DNA of 64,000 nt from Paraspadella gotoi (lineage: Eukaryota; Chaetognatha). Below the pieces are notes generated by a model. The model was not told where the DNA came from. It searched no databases and was given only the letters and a program-made list of their open reading frames with translations. Position 1 is the stretch's first letter, and every line of letters begins with the position of its first letter. This document shows, piece by piece, positions 52,780-61,311 of this stretch. The stretch spans positions 8,130,772 to 8,194,771 of the forward strand of contig CM119265.1 in assembly GCA_051294375.1 (NCBI GenBank). Direction: 5' to 3'. Made by a program: the position numbers and the translations under genes.

Positions 52780-52830
52780 TCTCTCTCTCTCTCTCTCTCT
52801 CTCGTCTCTTCTCGTCTCTCTCTCTCTCTT
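52739..52830 (+). repeat. (CT)n microsatellite, interrupted
   Basis: CT array with CTTCTC and CGTCTCTTCTCG breaks. Confidence 0.9.
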
Positions 52831-52952
52831 TCCGTTATCCTCGTTTAATCGGTCAAGACATCAGCTCTTCCTCTCTTTTTTTTTCTTTTCTTCTTTTCAG
52901 TCGAAGAAATTAAGCCTCGATTCATTTATTCTTTTTCCGGCGGCACCTCTCA

Positions 52953-52988
<36 letters not shown>

Positions 52989-53094
52989 CTTTCCTCTTCA
53001 TTCATTCATTTCCTTTATTTATTTATTTACTGTTTTTCTTTTTGCTCTTTTTTCATGTTATTTTTTTCATGTTTTAATTATATCGTTACAGATA

Positions 53095-53212
<118 letters not shown>

Positions 53213-53305
53213 TCGTCGTCGTCGACCCCGGCTGCATTTTTCATTCGAATTCGGCGCCATCTCCCGTTATTTTCGTGTCCTCTGTGACGTCGCCCTGGTC
53301 GGCGC

Positions 53306-53345
53306 GATGACGCCGCGTCATCAACGGCGCCAGTAACGCCGTTGA
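53306..53345 (+). repeat. Two adjoining perfect hairpins
   Basis: GATGACG-CCG-CGTCATC (53306-53322) has 7-bp arms. TCAACGGCG-CCAGTAA-CGCCGTTGA (53321-53345) has 9-bp arms. They share two bases. Confidence 0.7.
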
Positions 53346-54240
53346 GAAGCGGAAGCGTGGCCGTGGATTGAAAGCGAGAAGCGAAAATGCGAAATAAAGA
53401 GAGGCTCTCGTGAGAAGCGGAACGACGATTCCTGAGAAGCGAATCTGAAAGTTACGAACCTTCGCTGTTCGTAAGTAATAAGTTATGACATAACAAAATG
53501 TTTTTCTTCGTTTTTGTTTATATTTACGTTTCATGTTTTCAAGTTTGTGTTTTGTCGCTAAATTATCGTTTAACAAGACGTCGTCGCCACAACAGTTTTC
53601 GTTTATAACTAAAAAAAAACTTGAGGTCATAAATTTGATGTTCGGCGAAAAAAAAAGCTTTTTTTTTCTTTCTAAATTGAGTTAATGTTTCATCGGCGCC
53701 GAGAGACTTAGGCGAGAGAGAGAGAGATGAAGAGAGAGAGAGAGAGCACTCCCTTCCGACAGGTACATATCTTTTTATCGTTATCGTCTTCATCATCTTC
53801 GTCGTCGTCTTCGTCGTCCCAATATTCTTAACTTCATTACTCTGAAAGTTAAAGTCTTCCTCGTCAAAAAAAGCCTAAAGGAATTCCATTAATCAATATT
53901 GAGTATTATCGTCTTTTTCAAAGTAGCGAGAGGTCTTTATCGATGTCATCTTTACTGTCACTGTCGTCTGTTTTCTTCGTCTTCATCAGCATCATCAGTA
54001 CAATTATCATAATCGCCTTCATCGTCCTCATCTTTGTCATTTTTTTCGTTTTATCTTCGTCGTCACCTCAGATGTCATCATGTTCGTCTTCGTCATCATC
54101 ATATTTTTTATCCTTCGTCGTCGTCGTCGTCGTCGTCGTCCTCAGCGCTCCCAGGCGTCGAAGATGCTTCTCGCTTTTTCTCGTTTCTTAGTCTAATGGA
54201 GAGTTATTCATAAGCCTGTCATCAGTATTTTTCTCTCTCA
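53346..54240. other. Unique DNA with GAGAAGCG motifs and GTC/CAT trinucleotide patches, no gene
   Basis: GAGAAGCG-type motifs at about 53344, 53373, 53412 and 53433, a short GA array at 53714-53745, and GTC/TCA trinucleotide patches at 53782-53820 and 53942-54145. Frames are repetitive Ser/Val/Phe. Confidence 0.5.
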
Positions 54241-54680
54241 CTTTTTTTTTTCTCTCTTTTTTCTCCCTTCCTTTTTTTCCTTTTTTCTTTCCTTTTCCTT
54301 TTTTTTCGCCTTTAATTCGTCTCGCGGCGAGAGAGGGTTGAGGGGAATGAAAAAGTGTTGAGGGGGAGCGTTTTGGGGAATGGTTCAGGGGATTGAGGGA
54401 GAATGGGGAGGAATTTGGGGAACGATAGAAATTGGGGAAAATATTAGGGGACCAAAGGGGTGATATTGCAATATTACAATATTTTGGGGGTTGAAGGAGC
54501 TACTGGAAGAGATTATGGGAGCGATGTAAAGAGTAGCTTACAGGGATTAGAGGGTCGACGGGTCGGGAAGGGATTAGGAGCCTTGGATTATTTTTTTTGA
54601 AAATCCACGATTTGAATTTCTAAACATCCGAAGACCTAAAAAGCTCCAAACGGTGAGCGAATAGAAGAAGTATATGTAGT
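54241..54680 (+). other. T/C-rich then G-run-rich DNA, no gene
   Basis: T/C-rich to 54320. From 54330 to 54500 the + strand carries a GGG or GGGG run about every 10-15 nt, with potential for G-quadruplexes. Confidence 0.5.
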
Positions 54681-54995
54681 CTTCGCCGTTGCAAGCTTTT
54701 TCGCAAGCAGATTGCACTATTGCGCTCCTCTGTCGTTGGAGAGGAACAAATACAGGTGATGGTATTGTAGTTTATTTTGAACGTTCCGTAGAAAGACTGC
54801 CATTCCGTAAGAGAACGGCGTTATTTGCGTTTCGGAAGTCGGCGTTGGCTGCCGATTGCATCCGTGCCTAATTCTTTTTTCTCTTAATCCCTTTTCCTTT
54901 TTTTCCTTTTATTTCCCTTCATTTCGTAATTTGGCTAATATTTTTTTTCCTCCTAATGATTTTCTTTTTTCATTAACCTTCAGTTTTGATTTCGA

Positions 54996-54998
<3 letters not shown>
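54681..54998 (+). other. Short non-repetitive open frame at 54680-54871, unknown
   Basis: A + frame without ATG (after a TAG at 54677-54679) is open for about 63 codons to TAA at 54869-54871, with mixed composition (QADCTIALLCRWRGTNTGDG). A minus frame is also partly open. T/C-rich DNA follows. No gene call. Confidence 0.35.

Positions 54999-55029
<31 letters not shown>
54999..55029 (+). repeat. T31 homopolymer
   Basis: 31 T in a row. It could be the reverse-strand poly(A) tail of an old retrocopy, but no source sequence or target duplication is seen. Confidence 0.9.
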
Positions 55030-55033
<4 letters not shown>

Positions 55034-55094
55034 GTTTATCAGAGGAAATTTTCACCGTCGATTACGAAGCGAAAACAAGTAATGAGGCTGTTAA

Positions 55095-55203
55095 CGTCGT
55101 CGTCCTCGTCGTCGTCCTCGTCGTCGTCCTCGTCGTCGCTGACGTCGTCGTCATCGTCGTCGCTGACGTCGTCGTCGTCGTCGTTCTCGTCGTAGTCGTC
55201 ACG
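55095..55203 (+). repeat. GTC array with 12-bp higher-order units
   Basis: GTCGTCGTCCTC repeats three times, then GTCGTCGCTGAC-type units twice. On the minus strand this is an Asp/Glu/Ser phase (VSDDEDDDEDDD) open from 55221 to a TGA at 55039-55041, without an ATG. Confidence 0.88.
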
Positions 55204-55727
55204 CTCGTCACCTTTTCTCAATGAAGCCCTCGATTTGATCGCAGTTTTTTTTCTTTTTACTTTTCGAGAGAAAAGAAAGAAAAAAGTTTTTGCGTCGATT
55301 TAATTCATCGTTTTTCTGTTGCATCGTTCAGCAGCAGCGCCGGCAGCTGCCGCTGCAACGTCGCCGCTTTTTGGGTTTTTTTTAATAAAGTTTTTTTTTT
55401 TAAGCAAAGTTAAACGAATCGTCGATTTTTAAAAAACGAGTCACGATTCAGAAATGATCAACTTATGTTAATAAATCAATATACGAGAAGAAAAAATAAT
55501 AGTAGAGCGATAACATTTTTTGTCGACAACCCCCTTTTCAACCTTCATATGCACTATGCTCTATGCACTATGCAGTGTCGATCTCCAATCTCTCCAAACA
55601 CATTTACTCACCCTCTCCCTTCCTCTATCTCCCTCTCTTCTCTTCCCCTCTCCCCTCCCCGCCCTCATAAGGCGATCAAGTGACGCAAACATGAAAAACG
55701 TCCCAAACAAAACAAGACGCGAAAAAT
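55204..55727. other. Unique DNA with a GC-rich palindromic patch, no gene
   Basis: GCAGCAGCGCCGGCAGCTGCCGCTGC at about 55332-55357 is an imperfect palindrome around GGCAGCTGCC. The remainder is AT-rich, then T/C-rich. Confidence 0.5.
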
Positions 55728-55805
55728 TCGCTTCCTTCCGCTTCTCTCCTCCGCTTTTCTCCGCTTCTCTCCCCCGCTTTTTTTTTCCGCTTTGCCTCCG
55801 CTTTT
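55728..55805 (+). repeat. Cluster of CCGCTTCTC / CCGCTTT motifs
   Basis: About seven TCGCTTCC, CCGCTTCTC, CCGCTTTT or CCGCTTTG motifs at 8-17 bp spacing in one orientation. Confidence 0.65.
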
Positions 55806-56390
55806 CGACGCCAAACGACCGGAAAAAAACTTGACCGGAAGTTGAGGCTCGACCCGAGCGGCGCGGCTGGCGGCGGCGGCTGGCGGCGCCGGAAGTTACC
55901 GGGAGGCGTCTCGACGTCGGATGGCGTGGCTGCACGATGGACGACGCCGGTTTATGGATTTGCCTTTCGGAGGGAGGGGAAGTGGGCAAGAGGGGGGTGG
56001 TCGAAAAAGGGGGTTGGGGAGGAAGAGGAAAGGAAGGAGAGTGTTCGGTGGAGAAAGGGGAGTGACAAAGTGAGATGCTGATGTACATGTGGATATAGAT
56101 GTGGATGACGATGGGAAAAGATGGAGTTGAAAAGAAGACACGGGAAACAGATGGAGTTTACGAAATGATGTTGGGAAGAGTTAAGGTATGAGATGATTCG
56201 AAGAGACTGGCATCAGACAGAAATGAGAAAAAGACGTGGGGAAGAGATGTTGTGGTAGATGAAAAGAACAGATGGAATCAAAAGAAGGGGATGAATCGTT
56301 TGAGGAAGAGAAAGTAAATCCTTGATTTTTTTTTTTTGATCAACAACATCTGGGATTTTGACCAACGATTTTCGTTTCTTCCTTTTTAAG

Positions 56391-56392
<2 letters not shown>
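55806..56392. other. CpG-rich patch then purine-rich DNA, no gene
   Basis: 55840-55960 is CpG- and GGC-rich and open on both strands. After it comes G/A-rich sequence with GATG words. No gene is supported. Confidence 0.5.

Positions 56393-56468
<76 letters not shown>
56393..56468 (+). repeat. (CT)n microsatellite
   Basis: About 75 bp with TCCC and TTCT breaks. Confidence 0.93.
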
Positions 56469-56471
<3 letters not shown>

Positions 56472-56860
56472 GTCTTGTCACATTTCCCGCCTTCTTTAAA
56501 ATTTATGGTGTAGCACCCACCCATGGTGCTATGAGCGGCGTGGAACCCATTGCATAAGGAGAGTGGGAACACCCACATCCATGAAACCGGAAATGGCCGT
56601 TGTCCCTCGAGACGATTGGGCGCGGCTGAAGACGCCGACGCCCTCGCTGATGCAAACTTGGCCATCTTAAGACCCTCGCTGTTCTTTATCACTCCCAAGA
56701 ACCTTTACACTTTTTAACAGTCCGCAAGGCACGACAGCGCTCGGTTCCCAACTGCGCCCCCGAGTGGACAACTTCTAAAAGTCGACCCCGACCGTAACTC
56801 AGAGAAGCTGACAAGAAAAAACGGGGAAGCGAATGTGAACAGTGGAGTGTTTGTGGAGGT
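56469..56860. other. Unique 390-bp segment open on both strands, unknown
   Basis: Balanced, CpG-containing DNA. A minus frame (56698 leftward) begins MGVIKNSEGLKMAKFASARA. A plus frame containing MKPEMAVVPRDDWARLKTP ends in TAA near 56669. Both are of mixed composition, so the segment may be exonic in one direction, but the strand cannot be chosen. Confidence 0.35.
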
Positions 56861-57032
56861 TGATCGTCGTCGTCGTTGTTTTCGTCGTCGTCTTCATCGT
56901 CGGCGTCGTCGTCGTCTTCTTCTTCTTCAGCCCTGACCCCCTTCGCCCTTGGATGGCATAAACAAATCCATTTCTTTCCACAAATCGCCGCCTCAACCGT
57001 CGTCTTCGTCGTCGTCGTCGTTATCGAGGTTT

Positions 57033-57066
<34 letters not shown>

Positions 57067-57175
57067 TATCGAGGTTTTCGTCGTCATCGTCGTCTCTTTA
57101 TCTTTCTTTCATCAATTTCGTTCCAAAACAAAGATGTCGGCGTCGTCGTCGTTGTTGTTGTTGTTGTTGTTGTAG
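56861..57175 (+). repeat. GTC trinucleotide arrays with a duplicated unit, ending in (GTT)n
   Basis: GTC arrays at 56863-56927, 57000-57080 and 57130-57150. The block GTCGTCGTTATCGAGGTTTT occurs near 57012 and 57059. A GTT/TTG array follows. Confidence 0.9.
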
Positions 57176-57521
57176 TTTTTGTTGTTGTAATAACCATCAC
57201 TTGCTCTAATTTCCCAACATTATTTTCTGTTGTTTTCTTTCAAAAAAAAAAAACAATTCAAATAATATTTCGTGCGATCGATTTTCCCTATCACCGCCAG
57301 AGGGAGTTTCCGCCTTTGCGCATTTGTTTACGAGACGCTGTGATCCTGTTTTTTCGATGGCCTGTTTTTATACTTTCTGTTTTCTTGTTTGTCTGTTCCC
57401 GTCTTTCTGTTTTTTGTTGTTGTTTTTTTTCGTTTTGCAGTTGCGCCGAAGAAATGTTTAGCTGCTGCAGCGAGGAGTAATAAATTACGCTTTTCCCAGT
57501 ATCTCTCTCTCTCTCTCTCTC
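57176..57521. other. Unique DNA with one CTCF-like site, no gene
   Basis: CCGCCAGAGGGAG at 57294-57306 matches the CTCF core CCRSYAGRKGGC except the last base. One site by itself is weak. The rest is T-rich and ends in a CT run at the gap. Confidence 0.4.
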
Positions 57522-57827
57522 NNNNNNNNNNNNNNNNNNNNNNNNNNNNNNNNNNNNNNNNNNNNNNNNNNNNNNNNNNNNNNNNNNNNNNNNNNNNNNN
57601 NNNNNNNNNNNNNNNNNNNNNNNNNNNNNNNNNNNNNNNNNNNNNNNNNNNNNNNNNNNNNNNNNNNNNNNNNNNNNNNNNNNNNNNNNNNNNNNNNNNN
57701 NNNNNNNNNNNNNNNNNNNNNNNNNNNNNNNNNNNNNNNNNNNNNNNNNNNNNNNNNNNNNNNNNNNNNNNNNNNNNNNNNNNNNNNNNNNNNNNNNNNN
57801 NNNNNNNNNNNNNNNNNNNNNNNNNNN
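57522..57827. other. Assembly gap (306 N)
   Basis: Opens directly in a CT array. Confidence 0.99.
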
Positions 57828-58225
57828 AAGGAGGAAAAGAGTTTTGCTCGGGAGGCGACATCCATCATTGGACCATTTGAGCACCAATGAATTATGGGTA
57901 CACAAAACCCGAAATAGACTCGGGGAAAAACAATGAAAGGCGAGGAAAGGAGATCTGCACCCAAAAGTGGCGAATGGGGAGGTGGAGGAAGAAGAGAGGA
58001 AAGGGGAGGAAAGAAGAGGAATGGGAAAGAGGAAAGGAAAGGAAAGGCAAGGAAAGGCATGGAAAGGCATGAAAAGGAAAGGAAATGAAAGGAAAGGAAA
58101 GGAAAGTTACTTCATTTCTTATTCATTTCGCAATTTAGAGAAAAACCTTCTGCTCTCCAAGAGGGCAAAGACGGGAGGCGCCTTCCACGGACAAGAGCGA
58201 TACTCTCTCTCTCTCTCTCTCTCTC
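57828..58225 (+). repeat. Purine-rich DNA with (GGAAA)n, then CT array
   Basis: AGGAAAGG-type repeats from about 58005 to 58108, then about 90 bp of unique DNA containing GGAGGCGCCTTCC (near 58174), then CT at 58203-58225. Confidence 0.75.
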
Positions 58226-58387
58226 NNNNNNNNNNNNNNNNNNNNNNNNNNNNNNNNNNNNNNNNNNNNNNNNNNNNNNNNNNNNNNNNNNNNNNNNNNN
58301 NNNNNNNNNNNNNNNNNNNNNNNNNNNNNNNNNNNNNNNNNNNNNNNNNNNNNNNNNNNNNNNNNNNNNNNNNNNNNNNNNNNNNNN
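58226..58387. other. Assembly gap (162 N)
   Basis: Opens directly in a CT array. Confidence 0.99.
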
Positions 58388-58524
58388 AGGATATTTTTGG
58401 CTTCCCTTTTTTTCAACTTTCCCATAATCTTTCGCCCGACCTGATTTTCAAATCGCTTTTAATTTACCCTGACCGCCTCATAGTAAGGGTTGCCGAAGAT
58501 GAAGGCGCAACTTACCTTTTTTAA
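58388..58524 (+). CDS. Candidate partial 3' coding segment after a gap
   Basis: Product not recognised. From the edge of the N gap one + frame is open for about 44 residues to TAA at 58522-58524, with mixed composition (LSPDLIFKSLLIYPDRLIV) and the end VAEDEGATYLF. AATAAA follows at 58614-58619, 90 bp after the stop. The final residues resemble those of the candidate exon at 2439-2538 (VTEEEGATSRL). On the opposite strand the same stretch has a good donor (AAAG|GTAAGTT near 58516), which is a competing reading. The upstream limit is hidden by the gap. Confidence 0.2.
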
Positions 58525-58613
58525 AATCTTGGACTTTTTTAGATTCGTCTGCTTCTATTTTGTTTGAGACGTGGAAGATAAAATCACGATTAAGATGATG
58601 ACAAGGACGAAAG

Positions 58614-58619
58614 AATAAA
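58614..58619 (+). promoter_or_regulatory. Possible poly(A) signal AATAAA
   Basis: Ninety bases downstream of the candidate stop at 58522-58524, within AT/purine-rich DNA where the hexamer is common. Confidence 0.2.
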
Positions 58620-58795
58620 ATGATGACAGGACGAAAAAAATCAAGAAAAATTCAGACAAGACGAAGAGATGATAAAGATAATAATAACTGATGAAAACGA
58701 ATCATTATGAGAAAGATAAAGGGTACGCAACAAAACCACAAAAACGAATTACGAAATTTCTCAAATTCACTGACAAAAAATGTTGATACCACGAC

Positions 58796-58798
<3 letters not shown>

Positions 58799-58858
<60 letters not shown>
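58799..58858 (+). repeat. (GA)30 microsatellite
   Basis: 60-bp GA run. Confidence 0.96.
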
Positions 58859-58863
<5 letters not shown>

Positions 58864-58994
58864 CTGAATTCAACCAACGACGACAACGACAAGGACGACG
58901 GCAACAACAACAACGACCCGTGATGTGGAAACGACTTAGTGAAAAACTGGAAGGAGAGAAAAAATGAGGATACCTGAAAGAAGTGAGACTCTGC

Positions 58995-59060
58995 GGCGGC
59001 AGTGGGTGAGGTCTTGGGGTGGGTGAGGGGTTGGGGTGAGTGAGGGGTTGGGATGGGCGT
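58995..59060 (+). repeat. G-rich minisatellite of about 19 bp
   Basis: GGGTGAGGGGTTGGGGTGA-type units repeat about three times. Many G3-G4 runs on the + strand. Confidence 0.8.
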
Positions 59061-59376
59061 GGCGGGATGTGAGAGAGGTGAAAATAGAGATGAGGTCAAT
59101 TATGATATCGAGCCGTTAAAATAGTGAATTTCATAATATGAAAAATCAAGTTTTTATTACGGGATTTGTTAAGTGAATTTTTAAAGGACCCTCTCGTATA
59201 AGCTTGCGAGAAGTGCTTGTTCATCTTTATGACCAAGCACCGTGTCTCGGTCCTCTTGCGTTGAGAATCCTCGTCCACGAATCTTCGACGCCGTGGTTGA
59301 CGCTAATCGCGTCGTCTGCTCCAGAGAAAAAGAAGGATTTTCGTTTTTAAATGTAAAGTTAATTGTCTTTTTTCAG
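59061..59376. other. Unique DNA, open on both strands, unknown
   Basis: A minus frame (about 59278-59096, 60 codons, includes KMNKHFSQAYTRGSFKN) and a plus frame (59242 onward, includes ENPRPRIFDAVVDANRVV) oppose each other. Neither is recognised and neither begins with ATG. Confidence 0.35.
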
Positions 59377-59457
59377 AGGAAAAAAAAGGAGAACATAAGG
59401 CGGAGGCGAAATGGAAAGGAAGAAAAGGAAGGAAAAAAAATGAACTGCGTTTTAAAA
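59377..59457 (+). CDS. Candidate internal exon, Lys/Arg-rich, 81 nt
   Basis: TTGTCTTTTTTCAG ends at 59376 and AAAA|GTGAGTGAG follows at 59458, so acceptor and donor consensus frame exactly 27 codons in phase 0. The peptide is very basic (RKKKENIRRRRNGKEEKEGK, then MNCVLK), like a nuclear-localisation or linker segment. It lies at the edge of a homopurine stretch, where basic translations arise freely. No partner exon was identified. The sites are better than average for the window, the peptide is not informative. Confidence 0.2.
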
Positions 59458-59785
59458 GTGAGTGAGAGGAAAGGAAGGGAAAAAGGGAAAAGGGAAATGA
59501 AACGTTGGAAGAAAGGGAAAAGGATGAAAAGATTAAGGATGAAAGGGAAAGTAAGCGTAAACCTAATATGAAATGAATATACGAAAAGTAAACGAAAGCG
59601 AAGAAAAAAAAAGGAAATACTTGAATAAAAGGAAAAGGAATAAAAGGGAAAGGAAAACGAAAGAATATTAAAAAGAGGAAAAAAAGAAGAAAAGTTAGGA
59701 AATAAAGGAAGAGGGAGACTTTTCGTGTTTCTGACTCACAACGAGGAACGATACTAAATTCTTCTCAAGTCAGGAAAAGATCGTC
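59458..59785 (+). other. Homopurine-rich tract, no gene
   Basis: About 260 bp nearly all A and G (GGAAA, GAAAAG words). Could form triplex structures. No repeat unit is regular enough to name. Confidence 0.6.
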
Positions 59786-59787
59786 AA

Positions 59788-59820
<33 letters not shown>
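59786..59820 (+). repeat. (GTC)n array at gap edge
   Basis: Runs straight into the N gap, so its true length is unknown. Confidence 0.93.
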
Positions 59821-60055
59821 NNNNNNNNNNNNNNNNNNNNNNNNNNNNNNNNNNNNNNNNNNNNNNNNNNNNNNNNNNNNNNNNNNNNNNNNNNNNNNNN
59901 NNNNNNNNNNNNNNNNNNNNNNNNNNNNNNNNNNNNNNNNNNNNNNNNNNNNNNNNNNNNNNNNNNNNNNNNNNNNNNNNNNNNNNNNNNNNNNNNNNNN
60001 NNNNNNNNNNNNNNNNNNNNNNNNNNNNNNNNNNNNNNNNNNNNNNNNNNNNNNN
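59821..60055. other. Assembly gap (235 N)
   Basis: Opens in a GTC array. Confidence 0.99.
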
Positions 60056-60334
60056 GGGGTGTGGGAACGAGCGGAGTAGAGAGGGTGAAGGGTGACGGTT
60101 ATTGCAGAGTGTGATTGAGATTTGGTCATTGAAGGCGAAGTGGAAGATTGTCGACCTTCGACTTTGACGAGCATTGGCAAAGAGTTGGATGGTTGGGGAG
60201 CACGACGACGATGACGACGACGACGACGACGACGTCAACGCTGGTCGAAAATAGCCAAAACATAGCCTGAAGAAAGATTTGGTAGAAAGTGTTTTTTTTA
60301 GACGGAGTAAGAACGTAACGTTCACTCTCTTAAC

Positions 60335-60368
<34 letters not shown>
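60056..60368. other. Unique DNA with GAC and CT arrays, no gene
   Basis: GAC-type array at about 60203-60234 and CT at 60341-60368 entering the next gap. Confidence 0.6.
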
Positions 60369-60539
60369 NNNNNNNNNNNNNNNNNNNNNNNNNNNNNNNN
60401 NNNNNNNNNNNNNNNNNNNNNNNNNNNNNNNNNNNNNNNNNNNNNNNNNNNNNNNNNNNNNNNNNNNNNNNNNNNNNNNNNNNNNNNNNNNNNNNNNNNN
60501 NNNNNNNNNNNNNNNNNNNNNNNNNNNNNNNNNNNNNNN
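60369..60539. other. Assembly gap (171 N)
   Basis: Opens in a CT array. Confidence 0.99.
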
Positions 60540-60749
60540 TTTTTACATTAATTATAATTGCGGTTCGTCCATCCCTCCGATCCGCTCCTACTCTTCCTCC
60601 TGCTCTTCTTCCTCTTTCTCTCTCTCTCCCCCTTTTCCTCCCTCCTCATCCTCTCCCTCTCTATCGTTTTCTAAATTGAATATTTTGCATTCGATTCGCC
60701 CTCGTGATGTTTTGCGGTATTTTTAACCGTTTGCGCCAAAAAAAAAAAA
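60540..60749. other. T/C-rich unique DNA, no gene
   Basis: Short island between gaps. Nothing recognised. Confidence 0.6.
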
Positions 60750-61172
60750 NNNNNNNNNNNNNNNNNNNNNNNNNNNNNNNNNNNNNNNNNNNNNNNNNNN
60801 NNNNNNNNNNNNNNNNNNNNNNNNNNNNNNNNNNNNNNNNNNNNNNNNNNNNNNNNNNNNNNNNNNNNNNNNNNNNNNNNNNNNNNNNNNNNNNNNNNNN
60901 NNNNNNNNNNNNNNNNNNNNNNNNNNNNNNNNNNNNNNNNNNNNNNNNNNNNNNNNNNNNNNNNNNNNNNNNNNNNNNNNNNNNNNNNNNNNNNNNNNNN
61001 NNNNNNNNNNNNNNNNNNNNNNNNNNNNNNNNNNNNNNNNNNNNNNNNNNNNNNNNNNNNNNNNNNNNNNNNNNNNNNNNNNNNNNNNNNNNNNNNNNNN
61101 NNNNNNNNNNNNNNNNNNNNNNNNNNNNNNNNNNNNNNNNNNNNNNNNNNNNNNNNNNNNNNNNNNNNNNNN
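60750..61172. other. Assembly gap (423 N)
   Basis: Largest gap in the window, opening in an A run. Confidence 0.99.
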
Positions 61173-61286
61173 TCCAAAAGGAAAAGAAAATCTCCGTTTT
61201 TCAATTTTTTCCGCGGAAAAAGTTGAGGAAGAGGAAAAAGCGTGAGAGAAGAGGAAGAAGAAGAAGAAGAAGAAGAAGAAGAAGAA
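61173..61286 (+). repeat. Short unique piece and (GAA)n array
   Basis: GAA/AGA array from about 61253 to the 25-N gap. Confidence 0.88.
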
Positions 61287-61311
61287 NNNNNNNNNNNNNN
61301 NNNNNNNNNNN
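61287..61311. other. 25-N gap
   Basis: Fixed-size spacer before the satellite array. Confidence 0.99.

Noticed and set aside
54999-55029. T31 as the tail of a retrotransposed copy
   Set aside because: No target-site duplication and no recognisable source sequence beside it; T-rich DNA surrounds it.
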